The notes under the pieces: generated by a model
Told to the model about the DNA's origin: nothing
Seen by the model: only the letters and a program-made list of their open reading frames with translations
The model's database searches: none
Part shown: positions 52,640-61,979 of the stretch, piece by piece
How positions within the stretch are numbered: position 1 is the first letter of the stretch
Layout of the letters: each line of letters begins with the position of its first letter
Position numbers and translations under genes: made by a program
Assembly (NCBI GenBank): GCA_051870755.1
Contig: JBJECE010000036.1
Span: 32,974-96,973 of the forward strand
Direction: 5' to 3'
Source of the DNA: W0P28-013 sp051870755
GTDB taxonomy: Bacteria > Bacteroidota > Bacteroidia > Bacteroidales > Paludibacteraceae
Length of the DNA stretch: 64,000 nucleotides

Positions 52640-55600
52640 TTACCTTATCACTATTTTGCGAACGGCGGCATCGCCGGCCGCTGTCGAAATGTGCAACAAA
52701 TAAACGCCCTGCGGCAATACAAATTGCGTTGTCGTTTGGGCTATATTTTGTATATCCAAAATCAGTTGTCCTGTCGTGCTGTATGCTCTGACAGCATCGA
52801 GCGTGGTCGATGCAGCCACATACGTTGTGCCGCTTGGTTGCGCGTAGGCCGCTATCGTTACATCGGCACCGCCGGCGGCCGACAAATCCGTCGGTGTGTC
52901 GTCGTCATCGTCGGGCGAATAGTTCAGGCGCTGGATGTAGTAGCGCGGATAGTCGGACGGCACGCCTTCCAATTCAAGCATCATGCCATCGCACAGCGGA
53001 ATGGTCAGTTGCTCGTAGTCGTCGTACAGTTGCAGCCCGTGCGCAAACGAACTGACGCCATCGAACCATACCGTAAACTTGTTTACCCGCTGTCCATCGG
53101 CACAATGGTAAGTCAGCGGCACGCTTTTCACCTTGTCCATCACATTCACTGCGAGCGGCGTGTCGTCGGCTTTGGTGTAAATAACCGTGTGCGCCGAAGC
53201 CGTTTCCATGTAGTTGTCGGCAAAGGTAAGGAGCGCCGCATCTTCGCCCGGTACCACATCGTCGGAGGCATCGGACGTTTCGCCCAAGAGCAATGTGCTG
53301 TAATAGTCGTTGCAAAGCGCATTTACCTGAAGCATAGCGAATTGCGACTGTTGCGTAGTGCGTCGCATGTGCGCGCGTTGCGCCGGTGCAGGCGCCGGTG
53401 CAGCTGCACCACCCGACACAACATCACGATTCACACTAAACATCGCCGGCGTGAATTTGACATCGATGGAGGTCGTTTCGGTGGTGGTTTCGGCCAACAC
53501 AGACCGGAACGGCAATAGGTAGCCGTTGTACGCATCGATAGTATATTTGGTGCAGGCTTCCATGTCCATCATATCGCTGCCGTCGGTGTCGGGTATGCGA
53601 TAGAATGTGCCGGTGAAGATATGCCGATTTTCGTCGAAAAATTGTTGCAAATCCAGCGTTGACATGGCGGGATTGCCCACAAGAAAGAGTTTTCCGGCCG
53701 CATTGTTGGTGAGTGTTATCGTCATAGCCGTATCGGCACCAAACGTTGGTTCGAAGCCCAATCGCCCGTGATTGGACGGACGCACCACATCTTCGGGGAT
53801 GTCGGACACCTGACCGGTGTCGTAATAATAGTAGTAGCGTGTAGCATCTTTTGGCAGGCGCACCACGATGTTTTGGTCATCGAAATTCGACGAGTTATAG
53901 ACCCACACAGCAGCGCCCGTTCCGACGGGATACGACACATTCATGGCATTCGACGGCGCGCTCCACGTTACGCTGGTAATATCGACCTGCTGCCCCGATT
54001 CGTACATGTTCGACACCGAGCGATTGAACATCGCTTGTGCAAAATAGTACACGGTACGGTTGTCGCAATCGCCACCCGACGAGAACGGAACGGCATCGGC
54101 ATAATTGTCGAGCGGCACATACATATCGCCCGAAACGGTGCCATGCACCGGGAACGCATACAGGTGCCAACGCCACGTGGGCAGCAACATTTCGACCCAC
54201 GCCTTGTTGTACGACAGCATGTGTTGGTTGCCCAACTGCGCGTTCGTTTTGAAGTGGATGTTGTTGCAGCGATTGACGGCGTAGTCGAAATCGTACGAAA
54301 TGTACTGCTGCGCCGATGCTTCGACCGGAGCCGTTTGGTGGTCGGGCACCACAGTCGAAGTGTTCAGCACCGGATAGGCACCGTTTTCGCCCAAATCGGG
54401 GATAATGATATTGGTGTGAGCCATCGGCACAAAACCGCCCCGCACCTCATTGCCGGCTTCGTCGGCCATCGCCCAGTTGTCGTCGTTGTTCCACGCCGTG
54501 CTGCTGCCGTTGGGGCTCCAAACAGCATAGTCGGGCACCACTTTGACTGTGAAATAGGTTGTGCCGACCGGACATTTGCGGCCGGTGCCCACGTTGATAG
54601 AATCTTGTTTGGAAACGTTGGTCAAACGGATGCCGAACGTATAGGAATAGCCCTGTTTGAGTGCGAAATTGGACACCGTCGTATTCGGCGTGAGCACCAG
54701 CTCCGATACGCCTGCCGTCCATACGATGAAATCCTTTTTATCGGGTTGCAACACAAAACGCGTTACATCTTCCGACACGAAATCGGGGTCGTCGGACGAC
54801 ACCAGCAGCACCGTGTCGATATTGACATAATACGACGTATCGACAGGCAGATAGAAGGCGGAAAAATCTTTGGACACCCGCACGCCACGAATCTGATTTT
54901 GTATTTGGTCTTTCTCGCCACGCCGACCAAGCGTCAGATTGTAGCCGCCGGTGTTACATAGTTTGAACGAGGCCGGCATCGGATTGTCGCACACCTCGTA
55001 GCCGGCGACACAAGTGCCATTGATGGGAATGACCAGCCGATTGAGGTCTAAATCGGTGGCCGTTTGCGTGATGATAATATCAACATATTCGGCGGCCAAC
55101 GTGAGCAACCCGCGACTGACGAGCGTGCTCAGAATGTTGTACGAATCGTCAGAAAGGTATTGGCGATTGATGCCGTCGATAGAAGTAACCGACAAGTTGG
55201 GATTCGGCACGCCGTCTATTTCCAGCGGCGAGCGCAAATCGGTCAATGCCTCGATCATCTGCACAAACGTACAGCCATACACCGCGATGTTCGACGCATC
55301 GGTCGAGTCGGCCGGCGAGCCATACAGCCAATCGGACAGACAAGTGCTGACGCGGTCGTGGCTGTCGTACACCTTAACCGACAGTCTGTACGATGTGTTG
55401 GCACAAATCAGTTCCGATGCGCTGACCATAGGCTCGTTGTCCAATGTGAGTTGCACGCGCGGCACCACCGTAAACGAACTGCTCATGGCACAGAGCGCAT
55501 ACGCCAAATCCTGTTCGCGGAACGCCGCACGGAACGTTACCGTCGTGTCGGCACCACACTGCAAATCCTGCGCCACATAGAGTACATAGTGTTCGGAGCC

Positions 55601-58600
55601 ATCGACCTCCTCTTTGATGTAACCCACACGTTTCGAGTTGTCGGCCATGGCGGCTTGTTGGAACTCGTGTACTGTATTGTATATGTGGCTGTTGTAGTTC
55701 GCTTCGATGTCGGCATCGCCGGCCGGCAATATCAGGTAGCCGCAGGTGTTTGCGGCGTTGGGATTGTCGTATTCAATATTCGTTATCACCTTGCCTGTGG
55801 TTTCGTTGTACCACTGATAATAACATTTCACCCCACCCAAATTGATGTTTTCGACGCCCATCGACTGAAAATCGATACGCGTAATCGGCGTGATGATGTT
55901 GGATTCGCCATTGCCTTGGCACGTGGTACTTGCCTGCATGGACGACAGCACCTGCGTACTTTGGTACACGCGGATGTCGTCGATCAGGAAGTCGTTGCCG
56001 TTCGACGCGCCGCAGTGGTTCGATATGCGCAAACGGTACTTCTCGTAGTCGCCGTCGGATTCGATGGAGAAGAACACCTGCTGCCACCCCAAATTGGGCT
56101 TAATTTCGCCGGTCGAGAAGGTGGTTTGCTCGTGTTCGTGGCCTTCGGCATCGATGCCCACCAATTGGAATTGGAACACCGGCCTACCAACATCATCACC
56201 AGACGCAGTATTGGCCGAATTGATCCACGCTGAACAGAACATGCGCGAGCCGGCGCATAGTTCCGCTTTCAGGTCGAGGCTGACCACCTGACCGGCCATG
56301 GTGGTGCCGTCGCAATAGAGCATGTAGCCGTTTTCGGCGCCGCTGCGGTTGTTGGTAGCCTCCAACCAACCGGCACCCTTACTGCCGCGCGTGGTGTTGA
56401 TGAACATATATTCGCCATAGTACGGAAATGCAGCCGAAACTGTACGATATTGCTGCGGATTAGCCGGATCGACATAGCAGAAACCATAAGTCGCTTCGTC
56501 CCATGCAAGTGGCTTATTATAAGCACAATAGGCCGTAGTACCGGGCTTGTCGTAGTCGAAATCGAGTTTGGCCAACAGCAGATATTTGCTGTCGAGTTCG
56601 GTGTTCGACACGATGCCGCCGACACGCTCCTGCACAGGACCAACCTCGTCGCACGCCTTGTACTCTACCTCGAACTTCGCCACATTGACCCAGCCGGAAT
56701 ATTCACCATTATTATTGTACCGACATTGCAGTGTATAGATGATTGTGCCAGGCGAATTGCTCTGCACTTTGGCATATTTACTACCTACAATAGTCGGGTT
56801 GATAGATGCGCCGTTTGCGACCCACCGGTATTGATTGACCGGTTGCACACTGCCTTGATTAGTCTTGACATAATAATTATTGTGTACCCCGCCATTTTGA
56901 AACTCGTATTGCGCACCAAGGTAGATAGAGTCGCAAGTGCCGGCCGTCAGTTTGTAGTTTTCGAGGTAAGGATCATCGTCGTCGCCGCCGGTGTAAGCAC
57001 TCCAGTTATCCGCCATTTCGGAGGCCGGCCGTATTTCGTAAATCACCCGATAGGAGAGCGTCGGCTCGGTTATCTCTTCGTTTTGACTTCCCACAAAACT
57101 ATAGTCGATATACGACGACACATCGCACGCAATGCGATGCACACTGTTGTCGGGCATCGTAAAGTTGGCTCCGCACGAACCCACCGACGTCTGCGTGCCA
57201 AAATGACCATGTGGCGTAGTAGCACGCGTATTATTCACTTTGAATTGGAAATTATTAGCGATTGCGAGGTCGGTATCGTAGTCGTACCAACGCCAATAGC
57301 CCTGGAACGCGCCCTCGGGCAGCACAAATTTATAGTTCTCACCCTGTTTCAGATAGATGGTGTAGTTCACCGTATGGACGCCCTGCATATAGCGTGCATC
57401 GTAGTCGGAGCCCGAGGCGCCCTTTTGGTGATAAAACTTGTATGCGCCCGGATAGACTATCTGCACCAAATCGGCGGTGTAGGTGGTGTAACTGCTGCCT
57501 TCGACGTGCGTATAGGCCAACGTTGCAGCGGGATTGACCGCCGTAGCCGCAATGCCATCGACTGCCACGCGCATAATCGAATCGTCCACCAGCGTAACCG
57601 TCCAATTTTCGGCCAGCACTTTCGGTTCCAAGCCGATGCCGGCACGTTCCAGCAGCACGGCCTCATTTTTTTTCACCACCGCCGTGTCGATAGGATCGTC
57701 TGGATGGTCGGACTGGAACCACCGCCGGCCACGCTCCGAGTGCTGCATCAGTTTGAAATCGTGCGTCATGTCGCGATTCTCGAACGTGTAGTTGTCGGGC
57801 GTCATGACCAACGACGACACATCGACCCATTCGTAGCGCCTGACAGGTTGGGTCATAGGCAACGGCGTTACGGTAACGGTCTTACCATTCTTCAGCACAC
57901 ATTCTGCAATCAACGCATCAGACCGCGTGTCGGCAGTACTAAATTCAGCCGCCGTTTTTTCTACTATCGGTTCGTGTTCGGTGGTAATAACAATCGACGT
58001 GCCGGAGACGCTTACCGACTGCGGCTGTAAGTCATTCGTCTGCCAATCAGTAGTAATGTTATTAATGTCGTCGCTACTAAGTTCAGTGGACGAGATTTCT
58101 ATCTCTTTATAAGCATTTGATTCCGGTTTATAGAAACTCCGTTCCGTTACCGTAACCACAAGTTCTCGGGTTTCCGAAGCCCATCCCCAACCAATTCCGG
58201 TGATATTATCCTTAAAACCGGCAGAATATTCAATGGTTTCGGTATATGTTGGAGTAGAAGGTTTATTATTCTTGAGTTTATCAACAACAAAATTGCTGCC
58301 ATTATATACCAAATACCTATTATTTCCACTTTTGAACGCGCCATTACGATTATCCCATTGCCAAGCAGTTCTATCATTAGCATTAGAGGTTAATACTAAA
58401 GTACCATTATTATTTCGCAACCAGTAATCAGTAGAATATTTAATAGAATAGTGTACATTTTTCAAATAATAATTAGTAGTTCCCCACGAGGTCTCTGCTG
58501 TTACCACCCACAAGGCGGCATTGGTCAGTGGAGGTGTCGTTGTTCCAACCGCAGTTCTACTTGTGGCTGTCAAGTAGTTGCCATCATACACAATGGCGAT

Positions 58601-58714
58601 GGTGTAGCCACTCTGCCACGCCTGCGCCTGCACACACACCACACACAGGCAGCACACCAACCACAAGCGGCGCAACACACTATTTATAGGCATTATTTTT
58701 CGATTTTTCGGCAT
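52640..58714 (-). CDS. Large secreted protein with T9SS sorting domain
   Basis: About 2024 residues. A signal peptide (VLRRLWLVCCLCVVCVQAQA) is followed by an N-terminal Trp-rich region (ALWVVTAET, WLRNNNGTLVL, TAWQWDNRNGAF) that resembles ricin-type or related sugar-binding folds, then beta-rich modules. A carbohydrate-binding-like or jelly-roll segment lies around nt 55970-56180 (GWQQVFFSIESDG ... NDFLIDDIRVY). Later come further Ig-like parts, and a T9SS C-terminal domain ends TAAGDAAVRKIVIR. The ATG at 58714 or 58693 could start it, as an earlier TTG lies at the leader. The N-terminal coding part (57950-58700) is AT-rich compared with the rest. The substrate is unknown. First gene of the operon with 52097. 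Confidence 0.82.
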   Translation of the reverse strand: MPKNRKIMPINSVLRRLWLVCCLCVVCVQAQAWQSGYTIAIVYDGNYLTATSRTAVGTTTPPLTNAALWVVTAETSWGTTNYYLKNVHYSIKYSTDYWLRNNNGTLVLTSNANDRTAWQWDNRNGAFKSGNNRYLVYNGSNFVVDKLKNNKPSTPTYTETIEYSAGFKDNITGIGWGWASETRELVVTVTERSFYKPESNAYKEIEISSTELSSDDINNITTDWQTNDLQPQSVSVSGTSIVITTEHEPIVEKTAAEFSTADTRSDALIAECVLKNGKTVTVTPLPMTQPVRRYEWVDVSSLVMTPDNYTFENRDMTHDFKLMQHSERGRRWFQSDHPDDPIDTAVVKKNEAVLLERAGIGLEPKVLAENWTVTLVDDSIMRVAVDGIAATAVNPAATLAYTHVEGSSYTTYTADLVQIVYPGAYKFYHQKGASGSDYDARYMQGVHTVNYTIYLKQGENYKFVLPEGAFQGYWRWYDYDTDLAIANNFQFKVNNTRATTPHGHFGTQTSVGSCGANFTMPDNSVHRIACDVSSYIDYSFVGSQNEEITEPTLSYRVIYEIRPASEMADNWSAYTGGDDDDPYLENYKLTAGTCDSIYLGAQYEFQNGGVHNNYYVKTNQGSVQPVNQYRWVANGASINPTIVGSKYAKVQSNSPGTIIYTLQCRYNNNGEYSGWVNVAKFEVEYKACDEVGPVQERVGGIVSNTELDSKYLLLAKLDFDYDKPGTTAYCAYNKPLAWDEATYGFCYVDPANPQQYRTVSAAFPYYGEYMFINTTRGSKGAGWLEATNNRSGAENGYMLYCDGTTMAGQVVSLDLKAELCAGSRMFCSAWINSANTASGDDVGRPVFQFQLVGIDAEGHEHEQTTFSTGEIKPNLGWQQVFFSIESDGDYEKYRLRISNHCGASNGNDFLIDDIRVYQSTQVLSSMQASTTCQGNGESNIITPITRIDFQSMGVENINLGGVKCYYQWYNETTGKVITNIEYDNPNAANTCGYLILPAGDADIEANYNSHIYNTVHEFQQAAMADNSKRVGYIKEEVDGSEHYVLYVAQDLQCGADTTVTFRAAFREQDLAYALCAMSSSFTVVPRVQLTLDNEPMVSASELICANTSYRLSVKVYDSHDRVSTCLSDWLYGSPADSTDASNIAVYGCTFVQMIEALTDLRSPLEIDGVPNPNLSVTSIDGINRQYLSDDSYNILSTLVSRGLLTLAAEYVDIIITQTATDLDLNRLVIPINGTCVAGYEVCDNPMPASFKLCNTGGYNLTLGRRGEKDQIQNQIRGVRVSKDFSAFYLPVDTSYYVNIDTVLLVSSDDPDFVSEDVTRFVLQPDKKDFIVWTAGVSELVLTPNTTVSNFALKQGYSYTFGIRLTNVSKQDSINVGTGRKCPVGTTYFTVKVVPDYAVWSPNGSSTAWNNDDNWAMADEAGNEVRGGFVPMAHTNIIIPDLGENGAYPVLNTSTVVPDHQTAPVEASAQQYISYDFDYAVNRCNNIHFKTNAQLGNQHMLSYNKAWVEMLLPTWRWHLYAFPVHGTVSGDMYVPLDNYADAVPFSSGGDCDNRTVYYFAQAMFNRSVSNMYESGQQVDITSVTWSAPSNAMNVSYPVGTGAAVWVYNSSNFDDQNIVVRLPKDATRYYYYYDTGQVSDIPEDVVRPSNHGRLGFEPTFGADTAMTITLTNNAAGKLFLVGNPAMSTLDLQQFFDENRHIFTGTFYRIPDTDGSDMMDMEACTKYTIDAYNGYLLPFRSVLAETTTETTSIDVKFTPAMFSVNRDVVSGGAAAPAPAPAQRAHMRRTTQQSQFAMLQVNALCNDYYSTLLLGETSDASDDVVPGEDAALLTFADNYMETASAHTVIYTKADDTPLAVNVMDKVKSVPLTYHCADGQRVNKFTVWFDGVSSFAHGLQLYDDYEQLTIPLCDGMMLELEGVPSDYPRYYIQRLNYSPDDDDDTPTDLSAAGGADVTIAAYAQPSGTTYVAASTTLDAVRAYSTTGQLILDIQNIAQTTTQFVLPQGVYLLHISTAAGDAAVRKIVIR

Positions 58715-58754
58715 CGTTTTCAAAACAAAACAATTTCGGTAATCTATTTGGCCG

Positions 58755-58785
58755 CAAAATTACAATTTTTAGTTTTAATATGCAA
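58755..58785 (-). promoter_or_regulatory. Promoter of the T9SS operon 58714-52097
   Basis: TTG (58783-58785), 20 bases, TAATTTTG (58755-58762) on the minus strand; leader about 35-55 bases. Confidence 0.65.
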
Positions 58786-58989
58786 GTTAATTATTTTCAA
58801 AAAATAAATATTTAATATTAAAAATGTGTCATAAAATATATTCAACGCTCACAAGCCGCTATAATAGGGCATACAGCAACCAAATCTATCGATTACAACC
58901 CGTTATTATCATTTATTTCCTACAAAGAAATGTTATTTAAGTTCAAAATAAAAGTACGTAATTCCCAATTCCAAAATTTCATCGGTTGC

Positions 58990-59010
58990 AAAAAAAAAAA
59001 AAAAAAAAAA
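58990..59010. repeat. A21 homopolymer in the divergent intergenic region
   Basis: A run of 21 A starts about 50 bases upstream of the -33 element of the PAP2-like operon. Such tracts vary in length by slippage and bend DNA. Apart from this and the two promoters, the ~400-base gap 58715-59114 is A/T-rich with nothing else recognised. Confidence 0.85.
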
Positions 59011-59059
59011 CGGTTAAATTTTGTAAACTATAAAAATAATGTTAAAAACATTAACACTC

Positions 59060-59090
59060 TTGCGCATATCCACAAAAAGGCGTACATTTG
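59060..59090 (+). promoter_or_regulatory. Promoter of the PAP2-like/dacB/birA operon
   Basis: TTG (59060-59062), 20 bases, TACATTTG (59083-59090). The start of transcription is expected near 59097, which rules out the in-frame TTG at 59088 as start codon. Confidence 0.68.
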
Positions 59091-59114
59091 CACAACAAAC
59101 CAACGCAAAACGCT

Positions 59115-59729
59115 TTGCAAAAGACCATTGCACACATTGTTTCGGTGGTGCTGCACCCGCTGTGGATGCCGCTCTACGCCGCATTGCTGGTGCTGTGCAT
59201 TCCGTATGTGCGCGCCGAGATGTGGCCGTGGCAGATAGCGCAACTGCTGGGCAGCATTGTGCTGCTGACCATAGTGCTGCCCATGGTGGTCGTCGGGGTG
59301 CTGCTCCGGCGCCGGCACATCACGCAGTTGTCGATGCCCGACCGGCACGAGCGCACGGGACCCTACATCGTCGCCATAACGGCCTATACGCTGCTGTGCT
59401 ACCTATTCAAACAGTGGCAGATGCCGTCGTACATCACGCTGACGGCCGTAGGCATGACCTTGGCGGTGAGCGCTCTCGGTCTGATCAATTTGCGGTGGAA
59501 AATCAGTGCGCACCTGTGCGGCATCGGTGCCGTGTGTGGCGCCACGTTCGCCATGCTGTGGATGATGTACTCGGGCAACATAGCGCTGTTGGCGCTGTTC
59601 GTGCTGTTGGGCGGTGCAGTGGCGTGGGCGCGCCTCGTCCTCGAAGCACACACGCCCGCCCAAGTGTTTGCCGGCTTTGCACTCGGTTTTAGCGGCGGTT
59701 TTCTGCCCGTGATGCTATTCTACGTTTGA
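59115..59729 (+). CDS. PAP2-superfamily-like membrane protein
   Basis: About 204 residues, strongly hydrophobic, with several membrane helices. The C-terminal part RLVLEAHTPAQVFAGFALGF matches the last PAP2 motif (R-x5-H-x3-(D/Q)-V-x-x-G). KISAHLCGIGAVCGA corresponds to the middle histidine-containing motif, and SMPDRHERTGPY to the first. PAP2 enzymes remove phosphate from lipid-linked pyrophosphates such as undecaprenyl pyrophosphate or from lipid A; with dacB next door a cell-envelope role is likely. No suitable ATG precedes the conserved IAHIVSVVLHPLWMPLY opening, so I use the TTG at 59115. The first ATG, 59166, would cut into helix one. Dac follows after 6 bases. Confidence 0.72.
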   Translation: MQKTIAHIVSVVLHPLWMPLYAALLVLCIPYVRAEMWPWQIAQLLGSIVLLTIVLPMVVVGVLLRRRHITQLSMPDRHERTGPYIVAITAYTLLCYLFKQWQMPSYITLTAVGMTLAVSALGLINLRWKISAHLCGIGAVCGATFAMLWMMYSGNIALLALFVLLGGAVAWARLVLEAHTPAQVFAGFALGFSGGFLPVMLFYV

Positions 59730-59735
59730 CCCGAC

Positions 59736-61148
59736 ATGAAATTCGTTTCCGGCATATTCATCGGTTTGGCGGCTGTGCTGCTATCGACCCAATCGACTCG
59801 CGCACAGCAGGTTACGTTCACCATTCCGCCCACATTGCGCCACGCCGGCATCAGTGCCATAGTGAGCCGCACCGACGACGACACGACTGTGGCCGCCCTG
59901 TCGCCCGAACGCAGCGCCACGCCGGCCAGCATCACAAAACTCGTTACCACGGCCACCGCCCTGGAGATGTTGGGCGCCGATTTTCGGTTCGTTACCGGCA
60001 TTGCCTGCGACGGCACACTACGCGATGGCACACTCGACGGCAATCTGTACATCGTGGGCGACGGCGACCCGAGTTTAGGCTCGCGCTACACGGGCAAAAC
60101 CGATTTTCTGAGCCATTGGTGTGAAAAATTGCAACAGTGCGGCATCCGCAAAATAACGGGTAACATTGTGGCCGATGCGTCGATATACGACCGCGCAGCC
60201 CTGCCGCCGCGCTGGACGTGGGAAGACATCGGCAACTACTACGCCGCCGGCGTGTTCGGCTTGTCGGTGTGCGACAACACCATCAGCATAACGATGCGCA
60301 CCGGCGCAGTCGGCACCCGACCGACCATACTCGACATAGCGCCGCACCCGCACGGGCTGCAACTCGACAACCAAGCCATCGTAACACACACCAAAACCGA
60401 CAGCGCCTACATCTACGGCATGCCCTACGACAACCGCCGGCTGATTACGGGCGCCGTGCCCGCGAACCGCAGCCGTTTCGTGCTGAAAGGCGACCTGCCG
60501 AATCCGCCACTCTGCGCCGCCGAACTGTTGGCCGCGCAACTGCGGGCAAACGGCATCGCCATCGAAGGCATCGCCACCGATTGTGCGCCGGACACGCACA
60601 AAAGTCGGAAAATTTTGTTTCGACATCGCTCGCAGCCGCTGTCGGAATTGTGCCGCATCATCAACTTCAACAGCAACAACAACTACGCCGAACATCTGCT
60701 GCGCCGACTTGCGCCACACACCGATGCACCGGCCACCCACAACGCCGCCTTGCGGGCAGTAACCAATTTTTGGAAGCACCGCGGCATCGATTTCGGCGGC
60801 GTGTCGCTGAATGACGGCAGCGGCCTATCGCCCATGAACGCCTTTCCGGCCACATTTCTGAACGACATACTGCTGCAGATGGCCAAATCGCCCCGCTTCG
60901 ACACCTTTTTGGCCTCGATTCCCATCGCCGGCAAAGAGGGCTCGGTGGTAAACTTTATGAAAACGGAAAAATCAGCCGAAATCCACGCCAAAAGCGGCAG
61001 CATGGACAGTGTGCAGGCCTACGCGGGCTACATCGTCAAGAACGGCACGACGTATAGTTTTTGCATCATGGTCAACCATTTCGACCGCCGGCAAGATGCA
61101 CGCCACGCCATCGAGCAATGGTTGCAACAAATAATAGCAACTCTATGA
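59736..61148 (+). CDS. dacB: D-alanyl-D-alanine carboxypeptidase/endopeptidase (PBP4 type)
   Basis: A 470-aa periplasmic penicillin-binding protein of the S13 type, with a signal peptide (cut near TRAQ). The active-site triad motifs are all present: SITK at residues 65-68 (acyl serine S65), SNN at 313-315, and KSG at 419-421. A large insert (residues ~95-290) between the first two motifs is normal for PBP4/DacB. The enzyme trims or cleaves D-Ala-containing peptide cross-links. It is in an operon between the PAP2-like gene (6-base gap) and birA, whose ATG overlaps its stop by 4 bases. Confidence 0.93.
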   Translation: MKFVSGIFIGLAAVLLSTQSTRAQQVTFTIPPTLRHAGISAIVSRTDDDTTVAALSPERSATPASITKLVTTATALEMLGADFRFVTGIACDGTLRDGTLDGNLYIVGDGDPSLGSRYTGKTDFLSHWCEKLQQCGIRKITGNIVADASIYDRAALPPRWTWEDIGNYYAAGVFGLSVCDNTISITMRTGAVGTRPTILDIAPHPHGLQLDNQAIVTHTKTDSAYIYGMPYDNRRLITGAVPANRSRFVLKGDLPNPPLCAAELLAAQLRANGIAIEGIATDCAPDTHKSRKILFRHRSQPLSELCRIINFNSNNNYAEHLLRRLAPHTDAPATHNAALRAVTNFWKHRGIDFGGVSLNDGSGLSPMNAFPATFLNDILLQMAKSPRFDTFLASIPIAGKEGSVVNFMKTEKSAEIHAKSGSMDSVQAYAGYIVKNGTTYSFCIMVNHFDRRQDARHAIEQWLQQIIATL

Positions 61149-61891
61149 TTATCAACACCATGCAACAACACTTCGACGAAACGGACTCGACCAACCGTTG
61201 GCTGCGCGACCACATAGCCGACTGCGCTCACGGATTTTTGGTCGATGCCGATTTTCAGACCGCAGGCAAAGGACAAGCCACCAACAAATGGGAATCGGAA
61301 CGCGGCCAAAATCTGCTGTTCAGCCTGCTGCTCGAACCGACGAAAATAGCGCTGCGCGAACAATTTTTGTTGTCGGAACTTGTGTCGCTGGCCATGGTCG
61401 ATACGCTGAAACGCCACCTCGGCTGCGATGTGTGCATCAAGTGGCCGAACGACATCTACGCGGGCGACGGCAAACTATGCGGCATACTGATAGAAACCAT
61501 CGTGCAAGGCGGCGCAATGGCCAAAGCCATCGTCGGCATCGGGCTGAACGTGAACCAAACCGTGTTTACAAGCGACGCGCCAAATCCCGTGTCGATGAAA
61601 AACATCGCCGGTAAAAATTTCGATAGAGCACTTATTTTGAGCGACTTACATAACACTATTTTGAACTACTACGCCGATTTTGCGCCGGCTGCCGCTACGC
61701 AAGTGCAACAACGCTATTTTGCGGCACTCTATCGCAACGCCGGCCTCCACACCTACCTACTGCCCGACGGCACGCAGTTTGCAGCCGCCATCGAGCGTGT
61801 CGAGCCGACAGGACACCTTGTGCTGCGCGACGCCGACAACCGCCTGCGAACGTTTGCATTCAAAGAGGTGCAATTCGTCATCGCAGAATAA
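61145..61891 (+). CDS. birA: Biotin-[acetyl-CoA-carboxylase] ligase
   Basis: A 248-aa biotin protein ligase. It has TDSTNRWL near residue 14, AGKGQATNKWESERGQNL in place of the usual GRGRxGRxW biotinyl-AMP loop, KWPNDIYAGDGKLCGILIE, and AIVGIGLNVNQ. A small C-terminal beta domain follows. No N-terminal DNA-binding domain is present, so this is a group I, catalytic-only form. It biotinylates carboxyl-carrier proteins, including those of carboxylases that work together with methylmalonyl-CoA metabolism. The ATG overlaps the dacB stop (ATGA). Confidence 0.9.
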   Translation: MIINTMQQHFDETDSTNRWLRDHIADCAHGFLVDADFQTAGKGQATNKWESERGQNLLFSLLLEPTKIALREQFLLSELVSLAMVDTLKRHLGCDVCIKWPNDIYAGDGKLCGILIETIVQGGAMAKAIVGIGLNVNQTVFTSDAPNPVSMKNIAGKNFDRALILSDLHNTILNYYADFAPAAATQVQQRYFAALYRNAGLHTYLLPDGTQFAAAIERVEPTGHLVLRDADNRLRTFAFKEVQFVIAE

Positions 61892-61904
61892 GATTGCCAA
61901 CGAC

Positions 61905-61979
61905 AAAAAAGCGAGGGATTGTCCGCGCCGAACAAATCCCCCGCACATCGGTAAAAACTGACACCCGACGCGGTCAGTT
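61905..61979 (-). terminator. Two hairpin terminators after the SulP gene
   Basis: Minus-strand order: AACTGAC/GTCAGTT (61956-61962 with 61973-61979) then a T-run at the stop codon; next a 10-bp stem (61911-61920 with 61935-61944, one G-T pair) then T6 (61905-61910). They separate the convergent birA and SulP genes. Confidence 0.72.

Noticed and set aside
45006..58714. Prophage or integrative element carrying the surface genes
   Set aside because: No integrase, phage structural gene or conjugation gene is present; the genes are housekeeping or secreted proteins.
58981..59010. A21 run as a sequence artefact
   Set aside because: It may be miscounted by a base or two, but it lies in noncoding DNA and does not affect any gene call, so I kept it as a feature.
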